Shown: one piece after another, positions 48,294-57,974 of the stretch
Layout of the letters: each line of letters begins with the position of its first letter
Numbering within the stretch: the stretch's first letter is position 1
From: Dermatemys mawii
Lineage: Eukaryota > Chordata > Testudines > Dermatemydidae
Direction of reading: 5' to 3'
Assembly (NCBI GenBank): GCA_007922305.1
Contig: ML677373.1
Location: 15,665,881 to 15,729,880, forward strand
Length of the DNA stretch: 64,000 nucleotides
The notes under the pieces: generated by a model
Databases searched by the model: none
Told to the model about the DNA's origin: nothing
The model's input: the letters and a program-made list of their open reading frames with translations, nothing else
Position numbers and translations under genes: made by a program

Positions 48294-48660
48294 TCTTTCA
48301 ATAGTGTCTAGTATCAGAGGGGTAGCCGTGTTAGTCTGGATCTGCAAAAGCGACAAAGAGTCTTGTAGCACCTTATAGACTAACAGATTTTAGGGATCAT
48401 GAGCTTTCGTGGGCTAAGACCCACTTTATCAGATGAATGGTGTGGAAATCTCCAGAGGTAGGCATAAATAGCAGGCAAGAAAGCAAGGTAAATTCACCCC
48501 CCCACACACTGAATTTACGTTGGTTTCTTGCCTGCTATTTATACCTGCCTCAGGAGATTTCCACAACATTCATCTGATGAAGTGGGTCTTAGCCCACAAA
48601 AGCTCATGATCCCTAAAATCTGTTAGTCTATATGGTGCTACAACACTCTTTCAATAGTGT
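48294..48660. mobile_element. Inverted-dimer (foldback) retroposon with perfect 14-bp TSD
   Basis: The direct repeat TCTTTCAATAGTGT flanks the element perfectly (48294-48307 and 48647-48660). The inserted 339 bases begin 'gtatcagaggggtagccgtgttagtctggatctgcaaaagcgac', a head present only on the left. Two 141-base arms follow, 48356-48496 and 48510-48650, inverted to each other with roughly ten mismatches by eye, around a loop CCCCCCCACACAC. The right arm overlaps the TSD by four bases. Each arm carries 'gtagcacc..atagactaacagattttag', 'gggctaagacccactt' and 'ataaatagcaggcaagaa'. Same family as 4011-4200 and 63713-63822. It inserted 48 bases from the end of the hAT element. Confidence 0.88.
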
Positions 48661-50035
48661 ATATATGCTTCTAGGCCCTGCGCCCCTGAGGATATGGGCC
48701 AGTCAGAGCAAATCTGTGGAGCTAGATGAGGTACTGGGTGAATGTTGTTAACCTTAACTCAGAGGGGGCTGGGGGTTGCTGTCGCTGGTGTAGTGCTACT
48801 GCTCAGTATTAACAGAGAGTCAAATTCTTCAAATAGTTATGCACTCATCATTTCACTGAAATCCTCAGTTACTGCAGTCATGTCTTGCCTCGGAATAGGA
48901 TCTTTAGATTATAGCAGTTCCTGGAGAAATTCTACCCAGAATGCTGGTGCTGGTACACTACAATGGGATGGGATGGGATGATATGAAGTGCCCTGCCCCT
49001 TACACTCAACTGACCAATATTGATAGGTGTCTGCTTGTAGCTTTCTCCCTCTCTACAGCTAGGCTGCCTCCCTCCCCATCTTCTCACTTTGGTGAGCAGC
49101 ACATGGTGCCTCACTGAGAACAGGATACTGAGGCCTGCTGACCTTCTTGGGCTTGCTCCCGGTTTTTGTGAGCTGCTTCCTCTTCAGGTCTCCCTGTTTG
49201 TGTTGAAAAGAACAGGAAAAGGAGCCCTGATTATGAGTAGTTCTCTGGAGTAAAAAAAAATAAAAATAAAAAAAATCCCGAAGGGAAGAAGTCAGACAAT
49301 TCCAGACAGGCTGTGGGGCATGGGAGCAGAGGGCCACCCCCTCATTGACCCCATGATGGGAAGCAGCTAGCCGAGCTCAGCAATAAGTGGCTCTGTGGAA
49401 GAGGTAAGGAGTGAGGATGCTGGTGCATTCTAGCCTCTGCTGGTGAGTTTTGGCAGTAAACATTTTTCCATTTCCACTATTGGATTTAAGATTCCTACAA
49501 CTTCAAGGATTCCTATAAGGTTTCATAGCTGTTAATTTAGTCTGATTACCATTGCTGTAGTTTCTTACTCCTGTACCTAGAGTATATGGCCCAATACCAA
49601 GCAAGTCAATTATTTCTACCTTCACTAATGAGGAGAATTTTAGAGAAGGAAAGAGTTCTCTTGGTTAATTGATAATTTTCTAGCTGACAGTCACTTCAAA
49701 GTCCCTCATGGGAGATGCTGGGGGAAAAAAATATACTGAGTGAAGTATAATAATAGTATCAGTGGAAACTAGCTATTTTTCCAGATAAGTTATCACTGTG
49801 CTTTAGGCTCTAGGGCATTGCTTCCCAAGCAAATATCTAACAAGTAATTATATTGTATCTAGAGCAACAGTTTAAAAGCATAAAATAAAAGCAAGTTCTG
49901 TAAGAGTGATTCCGCTAGCCTGCTTTTCAGACAGGCAGGAAGATCCATGTGAACTCTGGTGCAGTCATGCGCTGGTGTACATAGGCACAGGTCTTTTGAG
50001 TTCAATGGAACTAAACAGGTTGACTGTGAGTTGTG
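48661..50035. other. Unannotated stretch
   Basis: No supported gene. An A-rich patch with T interruptions at 49251-49275 and a 'gggatgggatgggatg' patch at 48965-48980 are low complexity. Confidence 0.45.
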
Positions 50036-50142
50036 CGTTCTTCACCCAGTGCACAGTCAACTTGTGGAACTCCTTGCTTGAGGAGATTCTGAAGGATAGG
50101 AATATAACAGGGTTTAAAAGAAGACTGGATAAATTCAGACTT
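50036..50142 (+). mobile_element. CR1-type LINE, internal ORF2 fragment
   Basis: About 107 bases matching 226-330 of the first CR1 copy: encodes FFTQCTVNLWNSLLEEILKD..ITGFKRRLDKF in frame with the longer plus frame 49906-50262, which is therefore an accidental fusion. It lacks the CR1 3' tail and stops abruptly, so it is a deletion remnant. Confidence 0.85.
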
Positions 50143-50461
50143 GTCCCTAATTTTGCTGCTGATGTGAACATGTTAACTAACCTCCAACATTCAGGTGCTT
50201 GCTTGCAGAGGGCCTGCCACCTATACATCAAAGTTTTCTTTAATCTGGGATATGCCGTGTAGACTCCCTGTATCTATCTCTGTATATAAGCTTTGATTTT
50301 GCCTGTTAATAGCCTTCAAAGACCTAGAGCCATATATTACTCTTACTTACCCACCGTCTCCTCCTCCAGCACCTTAGTGTGCACCACAACAGATAAGAAA
50401 TTCAGTTCAAATTCCTCCTTGTGGGAGTATAGTAAATGTTGATATTCTGTTCTCCTTACAG

Positions 50462-50560
50462 TGCAAGTCTCTCATTGATGTCATGCTGTCTTTGGGAGAT
50501 CTGCTGTCCCTACATGCCGAAAACATCAGCTGCATGTTGCCAGGAGAATCTGAGAGATGA
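50462..50560 (+). CDS. Possible terminal exon, unassigned
   Basis: A strong acceptor ('gatattctgttctccttacag', 50441-50461) is followed by 32 open codons and a TGA at 50558-50560. The peptide begins CKSLIDVMLSLGDLLSLHAE and then NISCMLPGESER. It is leucine-rich with an amphipathic look and no cysteine pattern that I recognise. No donor site lies before the stop and no AATAAA is close downstream. It could be the end of a gene, part of an old repeat, or chance. Weak support. Confidence 0.22.
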   Translation, partial: CKSLIDVMLSLGDLLSLHAENISCMLPGESER

Positions 50561-51892
50561 ATCTGGGAAGCCATTGGCAATCTTAATGCTATGTATAATG
50601 CATGTTGCGGGTTTATTTTCTCTAAGCTGATCATTCTAGTCCTTTTAATAGCTATTTTCATTGCAGAGATGATTTTGGTGGAAGGATCAAGTTCACTGGT
50701 GATTTGCCTGTATTGGTGATTTGCCTGTCCTTAGACTTTTGCAGTGGATAAACGCGGGAGACTAAAGCAAAAAGTATTTACACTTATCCAAATCGGGGTA
50801 ACTCCAGTTAAGCCAATGATTACAGAATTTTGCCTAGCTATTAGTGCTTACAGATATCCTGCGGGCTGTGAAGGGAAGGTTTGCTCTGTTCTAAGAGCTG
50901 AGTTACCGGGCGGACACTTGACCATATAGCATATCAAGTGTTTACGATTGTCAGAGTCCTTGAGCTACTGAAGCATTCCTGCTTGATCTGTGGTTTCTGT
51001 CTTAGCTGTTAGCTAACTTTTAACACTTACCTGACCCTTACAATTCTCATCTTCCTGCAATGTATGGTGTATTGAGGACTCTTTGGATTGAAAACTATCA
51101 CTTTAAGGGTGTATTTTTTTCTTCCTGATCCTGCTTGCAGAGTAAGGGGTCTGTAAGGTAATGTGTGATCAAAGACCATCTGGGCAGAACCTGCCTAGAA
51201 GAAAGTGGAGGTGAGTTGTGCCTCCCTGGCTGAAGGAGCAGCCTTCTTTGTGTCTGTCTGTTTTTGGTTACTGTCTGTTATCATTCTGGATTCTAAGAAT
51301 AGAAGTAGTGTTATGTGGCAAACTTCCAGCAAGATTTTAATGTTTTTATCTTACTTCTTTGTCTATATGCGATGAACTTAACATTCCTGATAGCTGCTTG
51401 GCCATCTTGCCAGTTACATCAGCTTTATGGCCCTTTGCACCATTGAAGTATCATAAAAGGGCAAGAAAGTGGCTGAGATTCTGGCCAGCTATTGTTAAAG
51501 AAACGCTAAAGATGAGTATTGCACAAAATCCACTTTCATTATTTAACTTCCAGTTGCATGCATGCACTATTTAGGTGGTTTTAATTGAGAATACACAATG
51601 GGCTCTTTGTAAGGAATCTTTTGCTACAGAAGCTTTGTTTGATTGACAGAAATAATTTTGATATCCCCGTCATTTACACAGTGGGATTAAACACACTGAA
51701 AAGCCAATATGGTTCCCTGATTATCATCACAGTTTGGTAACATAAACAATCATCCTTTCCCCCCCAGTCTGTTTTTATGGAAGCCAATATTTTGATATTT
51801 TCCCATCTGCTGTCATCTAATTTTATATTGTTCTGCCTCTTCTTTTTCATGTTCATCATTTATAAATGGCTAAAATGAAGTTACAGCGGGTC
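50561..51892. other. Unannotated stretch with a short direct repeat
   Basis: GGTGATTTGCCTGT occurs at 50698-50711 and 50715-50728, a local duplication of a 17-base unit. Otherwise nothing supported. Confidence 0.5.
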
Positions 51893-51985
51893 TGATTGTC
51901 CTCTCACGCAATGTATACACTTGTGTAAATTCATTGATGTCAAATTATACCTGACATCCACAGATGTGAGAGAAGACTCAGGCCC
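51893..51985. mobile_element. Small palindromic MITE-like element
   Basis: Ends 'gtctgattgtcctctcacgc' and 'gtgagagaagactcaggccc' are inverted relatives. The middle reads 'cacttgtgtaaattcattgatgtcaaattatacctgac', with 'tgtaaatt..attga.gtcaa' as in other copies. Confidence 0.6.
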
Positions 51986-52571
51986 AGTTTGTCAAAATCT
52001 GTTATCTCTTCCTGGTGCCTAGATTTTAAGCATTAAGACAAAAGCGACCAGATTTTGAGAGGTGTTCAGCATCCACAACTCTCTATTGCTCAGTGTATCT
52101 AAGGGTTTTTGATACAAGTTGTCATAGTTACCAACTTTGATGCAAGTTGTCATAGTCCCATCCCATCCCCCCAGTCTCTTTGGATGAACATCCCCCATCA
52201 GTTCTCTTGGGCAGGAATCATACAATTTTCCTACTCTCTCAGATGTGGCTCTGGGCTGGAATCCCATCTGATCAGCAATGACTAGAAGGCTTGACTTATC
52301 TTCAGTACCTGCAGCTTGTTTCCTTCCAGCAGGTATGTCAGTGTTATCTAGTAATCAAACAGCCTTCTTAAAGCAAAGTATTTATTTAGAACAAAAGCAT
52401 AATGGAGAAAACTGATCTGAAAATCATAAATCAGTCTGTACTCAGGCCCCTCTAGTTAGAATTTACCATTCTGCTGTAAGCAGAGTCAGGATGAGCTCTA
52501 CCCTGACATCTGGTGGTGAGTTGTGGTGGGTTGTGGAAAAGAACTTCAGGGGCTGATCTCATTTGCATAGG
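51986..52571. other. Unannotated stretch with a 21-bp direct repeat
   Basis: TTTGAT(A/G)CAAGTTGTCATAGT occurs at 52108-52128 and 52136-52156, one mismatch apart. No gene supported. Confidence 0.5.
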
Positions 52572-52611
52572 CACACCTACCCTGCCTACCCATGTAGGCA
52601 GGGTAGGTGTG
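52572..52611. repeat. Perfect 18-bp hairpin with 4-base loop
   Basis: CACACCTACCCTGCCTAC (52572-52589) is followed after CCAT by its exact reverse complement (52594-52611). The stem is 12 of 18 G:C pairs. No T run follows, so it is not a simple transcription stop. It abuts no recognised transposon end. Confidence 0.95.
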
Positions 52612-52740
52612 GTCACAAAGTGTTGCTGTGAGATCCCCAGTTTCTCTGGAAGAATAAAGTGTTATTATCCTAATTATGTGAATCAAGGAGAGTGGAAGTA
52701 TACTTGGCCTTTTTATGATGGAGGGACTTGCCATCAACTA

Positions 52741-53225
52741 ACTAGCACTTGCTAGGCAAGGGACCTCTGTGCATCCCGATCCTCCCACACCTAGACCCCC
52801 CCCCCACCCTCCAGAGCTGGCTGCAGCTAGATTTGCCAACACAGAATTCTCTCACCCCACACCTGGATACCCTCACACTGAGCCCCTCCACAGCCAAATC
52901 CTGCCTGGTTGAGCCTGCCTGCCCCAAACCTGGTGCGTCCAGCACAGAGAGGCAAGTCCCCAGGGTGTTTCTGGGGCAGGCCCAGGCCTTGTGATGTGTC
53001 AGGGTCAGGTGCAACCTCGCCAATGAGTCTGTGTTCTAGGGGTGGGGAGACTGTAGGGTGATCTCCTACCTTCATACAACCAGAGGCCTGTGCTCCCCAT
53101 TGCCATGCTGGAGCCTCTGCATTTATTTATTGACAAAAAATTGCAGAATTTTACAGAATTTTAAAATATTGTGCACAGAATTTTTAATTTTTTGATGAGC
53201 AATGCCCTCAGGAATATCCTATGTA
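52741..53225. repeat. Interspersed repeat, C-rich head and AT-rich tail
   Basis: The first 300 bases are C-rich ('cctagacccccccccccacc', 'ctgagcccctccacagcc'). The tail reads 'ttgcagaattttacagaattttaaaatattgtgcacagaatttttaattttttgatg', a phrase I associate with a common turtle repeat. Open frames on both strands (52742-53075) reflect composition. Confidence 0.5.
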
Positions 53226-54939
53226 AATCTTTGCAGCATTGGGTCGAAAGTTAGTAACCATGAACACTTTGTTTAAATGTTTGCAGGATGCAGGCCTATG
53301 TCTTTTCCTATTTTCACTGGGGTTTTGCTTATTGAAAAATGTGATCCCCCTATTCAGAATGTATTTCATTTGACTCCCTTCTAGATCATAAAAATCAGGA
53401 AGATGACAAAGGATTGAGGAGAAAAAATTGTGATGAAATTTCCTTGTTTCTCTCATTCTAACAGAGATTGTGATAGATTTTAAAGATATGCTATCAGGAA
53501 GAATATATATGTATATATTCATGAATATACAGAGCTGTGTGTATGAATGATTCCAGATTTTAATTATGCTTTAATTTCTTTAAAAAATAGATGGTAAATT
53601 TTAGTCCATCCAAAAAATACTCCTTTGTTGATAACGATGCATCTGTTTTTTAGAAATAACAGCACAGTTGTATAAAAGGTTCCTGGAGTTTTAGCCTAAC
53701 GAACTATTAGTAAGTATGATAAAAGGGATGTGCTAAATTTGCCTAATTAATGAGAGAGCATTTCCCTCCTGCAATTGCTAGCAAACCTGATTGGGTTGTG
53801 GGGAAATGGGGATTTCCTCAAATAAGCCTGCTTTTGAAAGAACTGCTTAGTTCAAAGTAGATGCTGAGATATCAAGCAGGTGTTTGGGCCAAATGAGAGA
53901 GATAGTACGAGGATTTTCTCTCTTTAAATTATGATAAATAGAAGCAAGCATGAAAAATAGCCAGCAGCTAATGAGCTAGCAAGAAAGTACAAAGAACAGT
54001 GGGCATACTTCTGATGCTATAAAGCTGGTCAAGGATTTTGCAATCTTGCTAGTGCAGAACAACAGGAAAGAGGGCTTAAAATTTAAAAAACAGGTTTAGG
54101 GCATCGCTGGTGAGGAAAGTAAAAAAGGCAGCAGAGAGAGAGAGTTGGGAATAGATTTTGAACCTGCTGAAGCAGAGAGGGAGAGATCTGGAAGAACACT
54201 TTACAGAAAGCTTTGCAAAACATTTAGTCAAATAGGGGAGACCAACAACAACATTTTGTTTTAAGTAATTAGTTATAGGCATTAAGGATGAAATTTCCCA
54301 AACTATTAATCCATTTCAGAGGCCTCTGTTTTTGGGTACCCTGCTTGAGGCACTTCTGTCTGACAAATGGACAACCAAAATGAGTGACTGCTTTCTAAGA
54401 TGTTGGCCTAATTTGTACTTGTTTAAAATCTCTAGAGATGAAACTTTTCCGCTAATTGTGTACGAACTGACTTCAGCGATGGGGTGGGGTGGGGAGCTGC
54501 GTGTCTTAAAATGATTGAGATGTTAAATCCAAAAAAGGAGTGGGCAAGGGAGGTTTCTTTGGGAACTGCCAAATCATGATTCTTCCCTGTGTAGCAAAAT
54601 AAATATAATGCCTGTCAAAACAGAGTATGAGGATTTGGTGCGTGATTATATAATACAGTAGTGTCTTCCTGTCCTAGAGACTAAGCTGAGCTGACATACT
54701 CTTTGTTAACCAATCCAGTTGCTCTCAGCAGTTAAGATCCTTTAGACCCTTCAGTTCTGTTTGTAGTGATACACATTGGCTTGTATGAAAAAATTGCAGG
54801 CATACAGCGAGACTGGCTGCTTAGATATAGCTAACCTTCATGAGGGGTGATGAGCAGCTACATTACTGCATTGGGCATTCAGAGAGGGAGCTTGCCCGTG
54901 TAACCCACTGGACAGTGTATGTTCCCCTCTGTCTTATTC
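53226..54939. other. Unannotated AT-rich stretch
   Basis: No gene supported. The minus-strand frame 53208-53522 contains a low-complexity I/Y run from the 'atatatatgtatatattc' patch near 53502-53520. A short GA run sits near 54130. Confidence 0.45.
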
Positions 54940-54954
54940 AGAGGGGGTGTGAAT

Positions 54955-55100
54955 CTGTTACAGCCCCTACCGGCAGAGTCTGGTTCTTTAGTTCAAGTGG
55001 TTCAGCTCTGGAGATTCCTGGTTCAATCCTCAGTGCAAGCCATCACTGTGTACCCTAGAGGGCTCCAGAAGGGAGCAGCTCTGTGGCACAAATAGTTATG
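54955..55100 (+). mobile_element. tRNA-derived SINE
   Basis: An A-box-like TAGTTCAAGTGG at 54989-55000 and a B-box GGTTCAATCCT at 55020-55030 lie about 30 bases apart, as in tRNA genes. They are followed by 'gtgcaagcc' and a non-tRNA tail. It cannot fold as a full tRNA, so it is a Pol III SINE fragment, probably of the turtle tRNA-derived (Cry-like) group. Ends not defined. Confidence 0.62.
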
Positions 55101-55264
55101 GACCAAAACAATCTGAAGGGGGTCTAGGAGGAAAATACCTGACAGATGCAGAGCAGGATTTTTGCTCTTCTATACTTGTAGGATCCCTCCCTCACACAGA
55201 GCACTCTAAGATCCAGATGGAGGTGAGTCAAGTGGGGGAGATGGTGTGATAAACCCTAGAGGTT

Positions 55265-55450
55265 GCCTGACTACTTAGAGTTGCCACCTTTCTAATGGCC
55301 CAAAACTGAACACCCTTTCCCCGCCCCTCCCCCACAACCTCTCCCCCACTAACTCCGTTCCCCTTCCCTCCATTGCTCACTCACCCTCACTCACCTTCAA
55401 GGGGAGGGAATAGGCTCAGGGGTGGGGCAGGGCCCTGCTGCAAGGTCATA
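55265..55450. repeat. C-rich interspersed repeat
   Basis: 'agagttgccacctttctaatggcccaaaactgaacaccc' then 'cccgcccctcccccacaacc' and 'ctccattgctcactcaccctcactcacc' follow the order of a turtle repeat that I recognise by phrase. The plus frame 55373-55699 spans its end and the LTR start, and is not a gene. Confidence 0.5.
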
Positions 55451-55605
55451 GCAGCAAAGCCTCAAGTTAGGGGAGCTATCATACCCAGTGCCAAGAGGAG
55501 AATTTATCAGCAGAGCAGGACAATGGGAATCACCAATGCTATCCTTAGCGCTCAAGGCTGGTGTCATAAACGTTACATTTGTACGCTGCCCACTTTAAAT
55601 CATAG

Positions 55606-56274
55606 CTGGTGTGACGGAGTCAGACCAGAAGGATATAGGAGAGTGCTGGAAGGCAGGTATATTAGTCTCAGGATGTGCAGGTCCCTGTTCCCTGGATAGC
55701 CAAACAAAGGCTACTCCAGGCCAATCAAGACACCTGGGGCCAATTAAGAACCTTCTAGAAAGGAGTAGAAACAGCTAGCCTGATTGGGACACCTGAAGCC
55801 AATCAGGGACTGGCTGAAACCAGATAAAAACCTCCCAGTTAGTCAGGGGCGCCTGTGGGTGTCAGGAGCTGAGAGAGGAAGTTGTGCTGTTGGTGAGACT
55901 GAGTGGTGGACAACATATCATACAGAAGGAAGGAGGCCCTGAGGTAAGCGTGAAGTGGAGTTTGAAGAAGCAGAGACTGCTGTGGGGAAGTAGCCCAGGG
56001 AATTGTATTGTGTTTTGTGGATAAAAGGTCAGCCATCTTAGCTGATACTATTAGGGTCCCTGGGCTGGAGTCCGGAGTAGAGGGCGGGCCCGGGCTTCCC
56101 CCTTTTCCATCTTCCATACTGGCCTGTGATGAAGGTAACTCACTAGGCGGTGACTCTTGCCAATTATACTGAGAAAGGGAGGTCACTCTGGGGCCTAGAT
56201 GAGTTTCTGAGGCCCCTAAATCTGCCAGGAAGCGCAGGACCCACAAGTACAGACTTGGAGCTTTGTCACACTGG
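55606..56274 (+). mobile_element. Solo LTR (endogenous retrovirus type) with 4-bp TSD
   Basis: The LTR runs 55610-56270 (661 bp) from TGTGACGGAGT to CTTTGTCACA, with TG..CA ends and an inverted TGTGAC/GTCACA terminus. It is flanked by CTGG on both sides (55606-55609, 56271-56274). The U3-like part has CCAAT boxes at 55721, 55740 and 55799, an inverted one at 55783, and a TATA-like AGATAAAAAC at 55822-55831. No internal retroviral genes adjoin either end, so it is a solo LTR left by recombination. The 147-codon minus-strand frame 55839-56282 is a shadow. An inverted relative lies at 31293. Confidence 0.88.
55822..55831 (+). promoter_or_regulatory. TATA-like box of the solo LTR
   Basis: AGATAAAAAC lies about 20 bases downstream of the last of four CCAAT-type motifs, the layout of a retroviral U3 promoter. 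Activity in the host is unknown. Confidence 0.5.
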
Positions 56275-56999
56275 CTTTGCATTTCCGAATGACTTTCCTC
56301 TCTGTCTATTCATTTAGTTACTTAGGCTTCCTAATTTTAGTCATTCTTTGAGTTCCATTGATACTTCCTTAGACCTCCACTGCAGCCTCCTTACTGGCTA
56401 TGTGGACACAATGCAAAGGTAAATGATTATTGAAATTTATGACCAATCTAGACGAGCATAGTGTCTCTAATGGCTGAAATCTCTTCAAACCTAGGCTGTG
56501 ACCCAGTAGGCCTGGTCGTGAACACTCCTATCTGCTACCAAAGTAAGCTCAAAGTATGTATCTCATTCCTCCTCCACACCATCTTTTATCTCTGTCAGGA
56601 TATATTTTCTCCATTTTTGGCTAATTCAGCATGCTCTCCACCTACAATCTGTGTTTTCCTAATGTATTTTAAATGAGCAATGAAACACCCGGGTATAAAT
56701 GAAATACATTTGTATTGATTTCATTATGTAATATTAATGGAGATGCATGTTATTTGTTTAAAATTATGTCTCTTCCTATGCCAGCTAGTCATTATACATA
56801 TTATTTACACAACTGTGGGAATACTAAAAAAGTATGCATAATAATTTGATTTGATGCACCCTTATTTGTAATCTTTTTGTGTCTGCTTTCCATGAACATT
56901 TACATTTTTCTAACATGAATACTCATGAAAAGTACATTTTAATCTTGAATATTTGCTGTGAGGTCTTTAAATTGTATATTTTGCTGTAAAACACACCAT
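56275..56999. other. Unannotated AT-rich stretch
   Basis: Nothing supported. Confidence 0.5.
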
Positions 57000-57974
57000 A
57001 CAAGTGGGGTCCTGCAGGGATCGGTTCCGGGTCTGGTTCTGTTCAATATGTTCATCAACGACTTAGATAATAGGCATACAGAGTACACTTATAAAGTTTG
57101 CGAACAATATGCAGCTGGGTGGAATTGCAAGTGCTTTGGAGGATAGGATTAAAATTCAAAATAATCTGGACAAACTGGAGAAATGGTCTGAAGTAAATGG
57201 GATGAAATTCAGTAAGGACAAGTTCAAAGTATTCCATTTAGGAAGGAACAATTAGTTTCACACATACAAAATGGGAGCTGACTGCCTAGGAAGGAGTACT
57301 GTGGAAAGAGATCTTGGGGTCATAGTTGATCACAAGCTAAATATGAGTCAACAGTATAATGCTGTTGCAAAAAAAGCAAACATCATTCTGGAATGTATTA
57401 GCAGGAGTATTGTAAGCAAGACATGAGAAGTAATTCTTCCATTCTACTTTGTGCTGATTTGACCTCAGCTGTAGTACTGTGTCCAGTTCTGGGTGCCACA
57501 TTTCAGGAAAGGTGTGGACTAATTGGAGAAAGTTCAGCGAAGAGCAACAAAAATGATTAAAGGTCTAGAAAACATGACCTATGAGGGAAGATTGAAAGAT
57601 TGGATTTGTTTAGTTTGGAGAAGAGAAGACAGAGAGCGGACATAACAGTTTTCAAGTACATAAAAGGTTACAAGGAGGAGGGAGAAAAATTGATCTTCTT
57701 AACCTCTGAGGGTAGGACAAGAAGCAGTGGGTTTAAATTTCAGCCAGGGTAGCTTAAGTTGGACATTACGAAAAACTTCCTAACTGTCAGAGTGGTTAAT
57801 CACTGGAATAAATTGCCTAGGGAAGTTGTGGAATCTCCATCATTGGGAATTTTTAAGAGCAGGTTGGACAAACACCTGCCAGGGATGGTCTAGATAATAC
57901 TTAGTCCTGCCTTGAGTGCAGGGGAATGGACTCGATAATCTCTCGAGATCCCTGCCAGTTCTATGATTCTATCA
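57000..57974 (+). mobile_element. CR1-type LINE, longest copy, RT segment to 3' tail
   Basis: It starts inside the reverse transcriptase domain: GVLQGSVPGLVLFNMFINDLD (57007-57069), where CR1 enzymes have GVPQGSVLGP.LF..FINDL. A frameshift near 57100 and several stops follow, so it is dead. Later segments encode DLGVIVDHKLNMS and a degraded CR1 C-terminus. The 3' UTR has 'gaatctccatcattgg', 'ggttggacaaacacctgccagggatgg', 'cctgccttgagtgcaggggaatgg' and ends 'tctatgattctat', the tandem octamer tail. It belongs to another subfamily than the copies at 1 and 13183. Confidence 0.94.

Noticed and set aside
49906..50262. A 118-codon plus frame
   Set aside because: Its middle third is the CR1 ORF2 fragment at 50036-50142; the rest has no similarity to a protein I know.
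54989..55030. A possible tRNA gene from A-box and B-box matches
   Set aside because: The stems of a tRNA cannot be formed around these boxes and no Pol III T-run terminator follows at the right distance, so it is a SINE head.
55839..56282. A 147-codon minus-strand frame
   Set aside because: It lies in the solo LTR, antisense to it, and its homologue at 31582 is likewise LTR. No domain.
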